Shown here: piece after piece, positions 42,437 to 52,400 of the stretch | Position numbering within the stretch: the stretch's first letter is position 1 | Layout: the number at the start of each line of letters is the position of its first letter | DNA from: an uncultured Monoglobus sp. | GTDB lineage: Bacteria > Bacillota > Clostridia > Monoglobales > Monoglobaceae | Assembly (NCBI GenBank): GCA_947585115.1 | Contig: CANPWW010000006.1 | Span: forward strand, 1-54,529 | Direction of reading: 5' to 3' | DNA length: 54,529 nt | The notes under the pieces: generated by a model | Seen by the model: only the letters and a program-made list of their open reading frames with translations | Told to the model about the DNA's origin: nothing | The model's database searches: none | Translations under genes and position numbers: made by a program

Positions 42437-43471
42437 TTAAATTTCCAAAACGCCGTTTTCGGCGTCAAAGTCCTTCGATCTGAATTTTTTGATGGGTTTC
42501 CCGTCCCGGCTTAAAATGCAGTCAAGGCCGAGCGTAATCCCTCCGCTCGGCGCCTCTGCCGCGCCAAAGGATTTAGGATCGGTTTTGTAGAGCTCAAGCA
42601 GCGCGGCGCGGATATCTCCGCGGCTCCGCGCGGTGAGGCGGCGCTCTTCGCCGCTTTTGTAAAACAGGCGGACAGCGGCCGCGTTTTTGAGAAGGCCCGC
42701 CGTGAGAGCCGATAAAACTTCGTAGAAAAGGCTGATTTTCTGCGGCTCCGCATTGTCCGCGCCGCTCATGTCAAGATACAGCTCGGCGATAAAGTCCGCC
42801 TGCTTTTCAAGCTCTTTGACCCAGAGCTCGCCTGTTCTGGCGCTCAGGTTCCGATGAATCAGCCGCGCCGAGTCGCCGTGCTCGTATTCTCTGAGGCTTT
42901 TTATCTCGGTGTCGCTGCCGCCGCGGAGCCCCGGGCGCTCGGCGAAACCGCTCATCCCCTGTGAGGGAGCAAGGCTCAAGTCAAATTCCTGCTCCTTGGG
43001 ATAAACAGCCGCGTGGCAGACCGCGCCGCATTTTTTGGGGGCGGCAAAAATATTCAGCCAGTCGCAGACATTTAGCTTTTCGATCTTGAGCTCGATAAGA
43101 CCGCAGCAGGGCGCTTTGATCTCTATCTCTTTTGTCTGCTCCGAGTTTGCGTCCGCGCCGATTTGAAATTTTATTTTGCTCGGCTTTGAGTTCGGGTACG
43201 CCGCGGAAATATCCGCTCGGCACCGGGTAACCGGGAGTTTTCCGCCGTTTTCGCATATGACGGAAACGACTGCCTCGGAGCCCTTTTCGGCGGAATATTC
43301 GGGGCGCGCGAACCTAACGTCGGTCTTTTTTCTCAGCACCCGCGACAGGATGAACATTACCGGCAGCAGCAGTACTACCGCCGCCGCGAAAACGAGCAGC
43401 GGAGTAAAGCGGTACGCGCCGCCGAGATAAAAGGCCGCCGCGGCGAACAGGACCAAAAGTATCTTTTTCAT
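42437..43471 (-). CDS. DUF58 domain protein
   Basis: A 344-residue protein with two N-terminal membrane segments (3-20, 25-45), a beta-rich extracytoplasmic or linker part, and the DUF58 core SLREYEHGDSARLIHRNLSARTGELWVKE (about 205-233) followed by a vWA-like strand ELYLDMSG. DUF58 proteins are the usual partners of MoxR ATPases. The ATG begins right where the MoxR stop codon lies (TAAATG), so the two are translationally coupled. Confidence 0.9.
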   Translation of the reverse strand: MKKILLVLFAAAAFYLGGAYRFTPLLVFAAAVVLLLPVMFILSRVLRKKTDVRFARPEYSAEKGSEAVVSVICENGGKLPVTRCRADISAAYPNSKPSKIKFQIGADANSEQTKEIEIKAPCCGLIELKIEKLNVCDWLNIFAAPKKCGAVCHAAVYPKEQEFDLSLAPSQGMSGFAERPGLRGGSDTEIKSLREYEHGDSARLIHRNLSARTGELWVKELEKQADFIAELYLDMSGADNAEPQKISLFYEVLSALTAGLLKNAAAVRLFYKSGEERRLTARSRGDIRAALLELYKTDPKSFGAAEAPSGGITLGLDCILSRDGKPIKKFRSKDFDAENGVLEI

Positions 43472-44425
43472 TTATACGCGCTCTCCCATCGGGGGCTTTT
43501 TGACCGACGCGGCGATCTCGGCGATCACGTCGTCCTTTTGAGCGCCGTTTTCAGCCGAGCTTAAACGTATCCTGTGGCGGACCACATACGGGAACTGCGC
43601 GAGGGTGTCGGCGGGCGTCACGAAATCGCGCCCGTCGAGACACGCCGCGGCTCTCGACATTTTCACAAGCGCCAGGGTCGCTCTCGGCCCGGCTCCGTGA
43701 TTTACCGCGCGGCGGTCACGCGTGGCGGTCACCAGATTCAGGATATATTCATACATTTTGTCGCTGATATAAACTTTTCGCACCTCTTTTTGGATATCGA
43801 GCAGCTCATCGCGGCTGAGGCACGGGCCTAAGTTTTTGAGCTTGTCCGCGCTTCCGTCCTCCATCGCCATTTTAAGCTCGCTCTTATAGTCGGGATATCC
43901 GATCGTCATCGAGATCATAAAGCGGTCGATCTGCGAGTCGGGCAGATATTGGGTGCCCGCGCTGCCGAATGGGTTCTGGGTCGCTATTACCAGAAACGGC
44001 TCTGGCACCTCCCGCGTCACGCCCTCGGCGGTCACGCGGCGCTCCTCCATGACCTCCAGCAGCGCTGACTGGGTTTTGGGCGAGGTGCGGTTGATCTCGT
44101 CGGCAAGCAGCAGGTTGCAGAACACGCTGCCCGGGTGATATACAAAATCCCGGTCCTTGGGGTTAAAGACCGAGAATCCGGTCAGGTCTGACGGCATAAC
44201 GTCGGGCGTGAACTGCACCCTGCGGCACTCAAGGCCGAGAGCCTTTGAAAAGGCCACCGCCAGCGTGGTCTTGCCAACGCCGGGAATATCCTCAAGCATT
44301 ATGTGGCCGTCCGCCAGAAACGCCAGCAGGATCTCCCGGGTCTTGTCCTCTTTGCCGATTATTATTCTGTTCACCGCGTCAAGCGCGGCGAGGCAGCCGC
44401 TTTTTAAGTCTTTTTGTTCGCTCAA
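43472..44425 (-). CDS. MoxR-family AAA+ ATPase
   Basis: A ~317-residue AAA+ ATPase. Walker A EDIPGVGKTT, Walker B LLLADEINR, sensor 1 VIATQNP and FMISMTIGYPD are intact; sensor 2 is GAGPRATLALV. MoxR ATPases act as chaperones for von Willebrand-type partners, here the adjacent DUF58 protein. The longer frame opens with an ATG at 44491, but that base lies in the -35 box of the promoter. TTG 44425, 7 bp after GGAGG, is the better start. Confidence 0.92.
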   Translation of the reverse strand: MSEQKDLKSGCLAALDAVNRIIIGKEDKTREILLAFLADGHIMLEDIPGVGKTTLAVAFSKALGLECRRVQFTPDVMPSDLTGFSVFNPKDRDFVYHPGSVFCNLLLADEINRTSPKTQSALLEVMEERRVTAEGVTREVPEPFLVIATQNPFGSAGTQYLPDSQIDRFMISMTIGYPDYKSELKMAMEDGSADKLKNLGPCLSRDELLDIQKEVRKVYISDKMYEYILNLVTATRDRRAVNHGAGPRATLALVKMSRAAACLDGRDFVTPADTLAQFPYVVRHRIRLSSAENGAQKDDVIAEIAASVKKPPMGERV

Positions 44426-44462
44426 GGCAATACCTCCATATGTTCGTTCATGTGTTAAATCT

Positions 44463-44491
44463 ATTATATAATACCGAGGTGTTTCAATCAA
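44463..44491 (-). promoter_or_regulatory. Promoter of the MoxR-DUF58-transglutaminase operon
   Basis: On the minus strand TTGATT and a perfect TATAAT are 17 bp apart. Its position rules out the ATG at 44491 as start of the MoxR gene. Confidence 0.75.
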
Positions 44492-44546
44492 GCTGTATTT
44501 GTAAACAATTTAATAATTTTATCTTATACCAAAGCGCACGTCCTGA

Positions 44547-44575
44547 TTGACAGAGACGCGCATTTGTGATATATT
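44547..44575 (+). promoter_or_regulatory. Promoter of the stalk/SH3 surface protein
   Basis: TTGACA and TATATT are 17 bp apart, ~35 bp upstream of the start; it is divergent from the MoxR promoter with 55 bp between the two -35 boxes. Confidence 0.78.
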
Positions 44576-44608
44576 ATCAATATATTTAAATTAAAAGGAG
44601 TGGAAAAA

Positions 44609-46282
44609 ATGAAAAAGGTTTTATCTGTGGTTCTGGCGTTCGCGCTTATGATCGCGTGTCTGCCCGTGTGGGGCCAAAGCATCGAGAGCGTGAATATTTA
44701 TGTTAACAACAATCCCATGCCCGACGGCACGGGAATGATCATCGACGACTGCACCATGTGCGGCGTGCGCACCGTTTCGGAAAGCTTCGGCTGCCGCGTG
44801 GACTGGGACGAAGCCATGCAGAAGGCGACGATATACAGTCCCGACGGAACGGACGCCTGCGGCATGGTTATCGGCAGCCGCACGGCGTATTATCTAAACG
44901 GCGCGACCTCCGAGATGACAGGCGCTCCGGTGCTGCTGAACGACACAACGATGGTGCCGATAAGGGCGATATCGGAGTTCTTGGGCAAGACCCTGATCTG
45001 GGACTCGGTGACCTCGACCGCGTTTATCGACTCGCCCGAGGCTTACGCCGCTGTGACAAGCGCGGACTGGTATATCTCCGAAGCGGCTGTGAAGCCCGTT
45101 TTCGCTCGGGCGGACGCGTATTTGGCCGCGGGGCAGCTCTATGAGGCGCAGGCCGAGCTTGACACGATAGACGTGACGGCCCTGACGCCCGATGCCGCGG
45201 CCGAGGTTGCGGCGAAAAAATCCGAGGTGGCGGATCGGATACAGAATTACGATATGCAGACCGTCAAAAAGGTCGTTTACGCCCGAGAGGGAAAATTCAG
45301 CTATGTTGACGTCCACAGCGAGCCCGACTGGTCGTCGCCCGTGATCTTCACGGTGCCTTTCGACAACGCGGTGGGATTTGTGTCGGACGTCGGAAACGGA
45401 TTCGCCAGGATCGAGTATAACGGCTCGTACGGCTATCTGGAAAAAGCGTATTTGAAGGATAACCCGCCCTCGACATTTGTCACGAAGGTGCTGTATGTCG
45501 CCAATGTGAACGAGGCGGCTTATATCCGCTCCGCACCCGCCGAGGGAGCCTCGATCGTGGCGACCGTCCCGTTAGACAACGCGGTGGGCTATATCGAGGA
45601 TCTGGGCGATTTCTACCGCGTGGAGTGCCAAGGAAAATACGGCTATATGTACTCCCGCTATCTGACCGACAAGGAGCCGTCGCGCAATGTGACAAAAGTC
45701 CTTTATGTCACGGGCGTGGCCGAGGCCGCGTCGCTGCGCAGAGCTCCCAGCACCGACAGCTCGGTCATAGTTAACGTGCCCTTAAACGGCGCGGTGGGCT
45801 ATATCGGAGATTACGGCGATTTTTACCGCGTTGAGTACCAAGGCAGCTACGGCTATATTCTTGTAAGGTACCTGACCGACAAAAAGCCCGCCACCAACGT
45901 CAGCAAGGTCCTGTATGTGACGAACGTGAAAGAGTCGGCCTCATTGCGCACGGCTCCCAGCGACAGCGCTTCGGTCATAACCAATGTGCCCTTAAACGGC
46001 GCGGTGGGTTATATCGAGGATTACGGCGATTATTACCGCGTTGAGTATCAGGGAAAATACGGATATATGAAAGTAATGTATCTGACCGACGCGGCGCCTC
46101 CGCCGCCGGGATCGGGAAGTTCGGGCGGCGTTGTGTATTACACGCCCAGCGGAAGCAGGTACCACAAGTCGACCAGCTGCCCGACCCTTGACAACAGCCC
46201 GGTGATTTACTTTACCGATGTTTCGCACGCTCAGGCGATGGGTCTCGGACAGTGCCAGGTGTGCAAAAATTATTTAAATTAA
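44609..46282 (+). CDS. Exported stalk-domain protein with four SH3-like repeats
   Basis: A 557-residue exported protein: signal peptide (1-22), a copper-amine-oxidase-N-like stalk domain (about 27-140; MVPIRAISEFLGKTLIWD), a short helical spacer, then four ~76-residue SH3-like repeats (about 225-520), the last three nearly alike (KVLYVTxVxEAASLRxAPS ... VPLNGAVGYI), and a C-terminal piece with two Cys pairs and His (YHKSTSCPTL ... CQVCKN) that could hold a metal. Likely cell-wall binding. ATG 44609 lies 8 bp after AAGGAG. Single-gene unit. Confidence 0.85.
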   Translation: MKKVLSVVLAFALMIACLPVWGQSIESVNIYVNNNPMPDGTGMIIDDCTMCGVRTVSESFGCRVDWDEAMQKATIYSPDGTDACGMVIGSRTAYYLNGATSEMTGAPVLLNDTTMVPIRAISEFLGKTLIWDSVTSTAFIDSPEAYAAVTSADWYISEAAVKPVFARADAYLAAGQLYEAQAELDTIDVTALTPDAAAEVAAKKSEVADRIQNYDMQTVKKVVYAREGKFSYVDVHSEPDWSSPVIFTVPFDNAVGFVSDVGNGFARIEYNGSYGYLEKAYLKDNPPSTFVTKVLYVANVNEAAYIRSAPAEGASIVATVPLDNAVGYIEDLGDFYRVECQGKYGYMYSRYLTDKEPSRNVTKVLYVTGVAEAASLRRAPSTDSSVIVNVPLNGAVGYIGDYGDFYRVEYQGSYGYILVRYLTDKKPATNVSKVLYVTNVKESASLRTAPSDSASVITNVPLNGAVGYIEDYGDYYRVEYQGKYGYMKVMYLTDAAPPPPGSGSSGGVVYYTPSGSRYHKSTSCPTLDNSPVIYFTDVSHAQAMGLGQCQVCKNYLN

Positions 46283-46293
46283 GTTGATATGAT

Positions 46294-46335
46294 AAAACGG
46301 CTCTCTCCAAAATGGGGAGAGCCGTTTTGTATGTT
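46294..46335 (+). terminator. Terminator after the stalk/SH3 gene
   Basis: AAAACGGCTCTCTCC pairs with GGGGAGAGCCGTTTT (15 bp, one G-U) around 5 nt, then GTATGTTTTG. Confidence 0.82.
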
Positions 46336-46348
46336 TTGCACATTTTTG

Positions 46349-46473
46349 CCTCGCCCCCGAGGGGGAGCCACGGGCGGCAGATTGCCGCCCCTACAGGTTT
46401 GCAAAATTCATTGGGATTGCGGTAATTTGATATATCATCGGCACCCGTAGGGGCGGATATTATCCGCCCGTTT
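46349..46473. repeat. Paired inverted palindromes (GGGCGG...CCGCCC type, copies 2 and 3)
   Basis: After a CGCCCCCGAGGGGGAG palindrome come GGGCGGCAGATTGCCGCCCCTAC (46371-46393) and, inverted, GTAGGGGCGG-ATATTATCCGCCC (46447-46469), ~53 bp apart. The pair is arranged head to head like REP doublets. The second is followed by GTTTTT on the plus strand and may also act as a terminator. Confidence 0.7.
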
Positions 46474-49400
46474 TTAGAATACCGAAACGGGGTCGGCCAG
46501 GGGGGTCATGGTGTCGGCGCCGTCCCATACCATCAGCTTGACGCTTTCGATCTCGGCGCCTTGCGGTATGCTTATTTCTTTTGTGATCGCCTCGTCGTCG
46601 TTCACAAGTTCCACAATGTCCGCGTCGGTTATGTCCGCTTTGACAAGCGCGCCTTCCGCGTCGTAGAACGCCAGAATGAACGACGCGTCCATTCCTGAAC
46701 CGTCCGCGGGCGTGTCATACACTTCGTCTATGAAGATGTATGCCGTTATGTCTCCGCTTATACCGCTCGGGTCGTAAAGCACGTTTTGCTCCGGGTCACA
46801 CAGCAGCGCGTCGGCGATCACCTTTGTGTCGGCCGAGCTCAGATTTATATATCCGTCCCATACCATGATCTCATCGATCTGCGAGTTTTCGGTCTTTATC
46901 GCCGCGTCGCTCACCGTTATTCCGTATTCGCCGCCGGACGCCTGCGCTTTCGCTCTGAGTTTGATTTGGCACAGCTCGTCGCTCATAGGATCTTCGCCCG
47001 AATATCTTATCGTCACTTTGCCGTCTGACGCCGATACCGACACAGCCGACGCCGCGATCCCCTCGGGAGGTATTACCGATTCGTATTCGAATGTCTCGCT
47101 GTTATAGTCGACCGTCACGCGGTAACCCGTCACCGTGTTTTCGCTGTATATGTATATCGGCATGTCGACCGTGTCGCCCGCTCTGCCCGTCACGATTCCC
47201 GGAGACAGCACCGCTCTTTCGGGCGTTGTTTCCGCCGCGGGCGGCAGTGTTGCCGGCGCTTCCGTGGTTCCGGGCTCGGGCGTTACAACGGGTATTTCCG
47301 TAGGCGCGGCTGTCGGAGCGGGCGTCGCCTTTTTGACGGTGTATTCCGCCTCGAATACGGCGCTGTTCGCATAGCCTTTCTTTACGGCTATCGCCCTTAT
47401 ATTCATGTCTCCGCTTATCATTATTCCGCCGCTGTATTTTTTGCAGTTCTCGCTTGTCAGCGTGCCGTCGGTCGAGTAGTATATCTCGGCTCCCGACGTT
47501 GAGGTGCTAAGTGTCAAAAGTGTTCCCGCGTCGACTTCTCCGGGGTTGACGCTCGCCTCGATCGCTCCGACTTCGGTCACGACTACGCCTTCGGCGCTTA
47601 CCTCGCTGTCGTTCATGCCCTGCTTTACCGCTATCGCTTTGATCTGCGCCGAGCTCGTCAGATTTATCGGCTCTCTGTAGCGCTCCGACGATACCGACGG
47701 TTCCGTGCCGTCCGTGGTGTAATATATTTCCGCGTCGCTGTCGGCGCAGGTGATATACACCGTTTTTCCTCCGTAGTAGGACGCCGCCTGTATGAGCGGT
47801 TTTTCCACCGTTCCCGCGGGAGCTTCGGGCTCTATCACAATCGCTTTAAACTGCGCGGTCTGTCCGTTGTATGAAACGGTTATGATCTGCTGGCCCGCGC
47901 TGTTTGTGTCATAGCCGTATACTTCATAGTCCGTTACGGGCTCGCGTGTGTAGTTGTTGTATTTCGCCGTGATCTCCATGCCGCTTGTGTCAAGGCTCTC
48001 GCCCATGTAGTACAGCGTTTTGTCGGGCAGCGTTGTTATCTCTATTCCGATAAGCGACTTTTCAATAACGGTTATATCGAACTCGGCCTTAAACTCACCC
48101 TGCGTGACTTCTATGGTCTGCTCGCCGAGCTTTGACGCGTCGTAGCCCGATACTTCATAGTCGTTCGTCCCAGCGGCTGTGCCGTCGGGGTACACATTCT
48201 CGACCGCGAGTCCCGATATGTCAAGAGGCATTCCCTCGACGATTTCGGTGTTTGTCGGCGGCGTCTTTATCCGTATTCCCGAAGGCGTAAGTCTCGGTAT
48301 TGATTGCGTAACCGTTCCGTATTCCGAAACGTATGTCAAAGAGCCGTCGCTGCCTGATGTGGGTTCCGTGCGGTTTTCCTCGGTCCAAACGCTCGTGTCC
48401 GAAAGGTTCGGCACCTCGCGCGCGTCGGTCATGTCGCCGCCTATGCAGTATCTTTCTGCCGAGCCGCTCTCTGTCATGGTTGGTTCCTTTGTCATGTTCC
48501 ATTCGCCGTAGCTGTGGCTTACCGTGAAGTCGTCATACGCGGTGTCCTCGGAGTAGTTCGCGGTCGCCGCGAATACCGCCCTTATCGTATACTCGCCCGC
48601 CGTGTTCGGCCTGTAGGGGGTATATGTCGAATCGTCGGCGTCCTTTGCCTTGTACGAATATGTCACGTTATCGGTTCCGTTTGTGACCGACATCGCTATC
48701 GGTTCCGCCGCGTCCGCTCCGCCGCACAGATAGTCGGGCATTGTCACGCTTGTCTCTCCGCTCGCGGGAATAATATGAGCCGTGGCCGAAAGCGGCGCGT
48801 TTTCCTTTGGCGTTTCCGCCGCGTAATATTCCGCGTCGGCGCCGCCTATCGTGATCTCCGAGAGGTTGACCGAGCTGTAGTCTCCCGCCTCGGCCGAGGC
48901 GAAAGCGCCTTTGGCCGCCATCGTCACATCGTCGCCGCCTATGTTGCTCGGGGTGAGCGTCACCTTTGTGTCGGGTGTTCCGTCGAATATCTTGCTTGCC
49001 GCGAATACCGCGTATTCAAGCGGCTTTTGGGTCATTGTGACCGTCACGGTGTTGCTGCCGCTTCCGGCCAGGTTTATGCTGCCGCCGTAGTTTGCGGTTA
49101 CTTGGTTTTCTCCTATTTTGAGCCTCTTGTCGGCCTTTGTCTCAAGGATCGCGTATCCGCTGTCTTTGAGGCCGCTGTCATATTTAACCTCAGCCGTGCC
49201 CAGCAGAGTGTTTCCGACGTAGAAGTCGACCGTATCCTGCTCCGCGGCAAGGCTCACACCGGAGCTCGCTCTTGAAACTTGAGCCGCGAGATAGAGCGTG
49301 CCGCCGTATACCGCGGTTTTTGCCGCTCCCGCCGCCACGCTTGACGCGCGCGGCGCTATCGTGATCCTCACGTTCAGCGTCACGGCTTGCGTTCCGTAAT

Positions 49401-52400
49401 CCTCAACGCTCATAAGAGAGAAGTTCGGCGTCTTTTCAACCGCGTTTATCGTCAGCGCGTAGTTTCCGTTGGCTGTGTCCGCGGGCACTATGAGCATATC
49501 TCCGTTGATCTCGGCGCCTATGCTGTTGCCGCTCGATATCGTGTATATGAACTTATCCTTTGCGCTGTCTCTGTTTTTGTATGACATGTGCTTTGACAGG
49601 TCCTCGGTTATTCCGTCGCCGTACACGGCGTTTAAGGTTATCTCTTTGCCCTCGCCGCCGTAGGGTGCGCGGCCTACCGCGTATACCGTCATGTCGTCTG
49701 TTATCGGCGTGTCCGCCGTGAATTTATATTGATCGCCGTTTACCGCCCACATATTGAATATATATCCGTCGTTTGTCGGTGCGGTCGGAGGCGTTACGGT
49801 TCCGCCGTAGTTCACATAGTTTACGGCGTACTCTTTGTTGTCGTCGGTCACGAATGTCACTTTCAGAACCTTTTTGGTTATCATATCCGACAAAATCGGA
49901 TGATCGTCCTCGCCTATGGCCTGGCCCCATATCGGAACGGCGCCGCCGTCCTGGAGCATATGCGCCACCGCGCCGCTCTTGAGCTCGTCGGTGGTTTTCG
50001 CTTCGGGCGTTCCCGTGCCTCCGAAGCCGACGCCGCTCGGCGCCGTTCCCTCGAGGTAGAAGCAATTGATTATCCTGCTGTCGTCGGTTCCGCTGCCGCC
50101 CGCCACGGCGCCCAAGCCGCTCGACATATCATTTGCGCTCACGCTGCCCATATTCAGGCAGCTCTTTATTACCGATGAGGCGAGCGTGTCCGGATTGGTT
50201 TCAAACGATCCGACTATACCGCCGGTCTTGATGCCCGCGCTGCCCGAGACGGTGCAGTAGTTCAGGCAGTTTTCGACGGTTCCGCCCTCCAGAGAGGCAA
50301 CGATTCCGCCGGTGGCGGAGCTGCCGCTGACTGAGCCCGATACGGCCAGGTCTTTGACCATTCCGCCTTGAACGTCTCCGAACAGGCCGGTATACTCGCC
50401 GCCGCTTGCGTAAAGTTCGCTTATCATGTGTCCGCCGCCGTTAAATATGCCTTTGAACGAGTGGCTCCTGTCGTTTCCGATAGGCGTCCACGCCTGCTTG
50501 CCCTCGCCGTATTTTTCCGACAGGTCTATGTCGTTTGTAAGCGTGAAATACGCGCCTCTGCCGCCGCCCTCGTTCACGTAATCCCTTACGGATTCAAGGG
50601 TCTCAAGGTCGGGTATATCAAACGGAACCTCGGGCGTTCCCTCGCCGCTCAGCGCGGTCTCGGGATTGTTGATAAGCGTCGGCCTTCCGAGTATGTGATT
50701 GGTTTTCCACGGGCCGCCGATCCGATTTGCCAGGGTGCTCGCGAAATCGTCCGCGCTCGCCGGGAATATAAGGAACTGAGTTATGATCGGGCTGCCGCTG
50801 CCTTTGTTGTTGGCGGAGCTGCCCTCGAGATAATACAGGTCCGAGTACGATGCCGACTCCAGTCCGTACGAACTGCAGCGTATCAATCCGATAGTCGCGC
50901 CGAACATGTTGCCCGAGGCGCTGACATTGCCGTAGTTATACGCGTGGCTGATGTTCGCGGTCTTTTTTATGGTGGAGGATACCGATGAATTATCGTCCCT
51001 CAGTTCGCCGATAATTCCGCCGACATAATTCGAGCCGCCCACGTTTCCGGCGTTATACAAATTGTTGGTCCGTCCCGTGGCAAGTCCGATAACGCCGCCG
51101 ACGTCTTTGAGACCCATGACCGCGCCGGTGTTATAAGACTCCGATACAACGTTCTCAAACAATCCCATGTATTTGTGATAGCCCGAAATTCCGCCCGTAT
51201 AATCGTTTCCGTTTATATTGCCGCTGTTTGAGCATAACGATATGAGCGTCGCCGAGTTGCAGCCGGTGATGCCGCCCACATAAGTGTCGCCGCTTATATC
51301 GCCGCTGTTGCGGCAGCCGGTCACGGATAGAGTGGCTTCGTCCTGCGTGATTCCCGCAATGCCGCCCGTGTAATTCTTGCCTATAACGTCGTTGTTGTTG
51401 GTGCAGTTCTCTATTGTCGACAGATAATTTTTCAAGGTGCCCGCGATGCCGCCGGTGTTGTCGCCCTTGGCCGAGCTTATCGTGCCTCCGCCCGCGGTGT
51501 AGCAGTTTGATATATGTACCTCTCTCCTTATGCTGAGCGGTCTGTCGGCCGCGTTTCCGACGATACCGCCGACGTTTGCGTCGCCGCTGACATTCACGCC
51601 TGTGGATAAATAGCTGTTGGATATCGTTCCGCCCATGCTCAGTCCCGCGATGCCGCCGACGTTGGTGCCGCCGCTCACGTCTGCCGAAACGCCGCAGTTT
51701 GCTATCGCGGAGATTTCAGAGTCGCCGATAATGCCGCCGACATAGGTCACTCCGCTTACCGGCACGGAAACCTCGCAGTTTGTTACAGCCGCGTCCGTGG
51801 TGCCCGCGATGCCGCCGATATGGTCGCCGCTCGCCGCGATGCCGTCCAGAGGATTGCCGTCCTTAGAGAAAACGCTGCAGCCTGACAGCGGCTTGCTGCC
51901 GTATTTTCCGACGATACCGCCGACATATGATCCGGCCGCGGTGATGTTCACGCCGCTGCGGCAGTTGGTTATCGAGCCCAGACATTCGCCCGCGATGCCG
52001 CCGATATAATCGCCGCGGCAGTTTATCGAGCCTGTGAGCGTCAGATTTTTGACCGCTCCGCTCTCGCTTATATGGCTGAACAGACCCTTGTAAGGATCGG
52101 TCGTTATTTGGTCGTTTATATAAAATCCGCTTATCGTGTGTCCGCCGCCGTCGAGGGTGCCGTCAAACGCGGTGCTTATGGGAATCCAAGACAGCTTTCC
52201 CTCGCCGTATGCTGACGACAGGTCTATATCGGCGGTTATCTTAAAGTGCTCGCCCATGCCTCCGCCGATTTCCTCTATATGCTCGCGGAAACGCTCAAAC
52301 AACGCGGCGCTGCTGATAATATACGGATCATCCTCGGTGCCTGTTCCAAGGAACACAGTCTCGGTATTCTCGCGCAGCTGGGGTCTGCCCAAGGCTGAGT

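Noticed and set aside
44426-44491. Longer start for the MoxR ATPase (ATG at 44491)
   Set aside because: The extension covers the promoter's own -10/-35 boxes and is not similar to MoxR N-termini.
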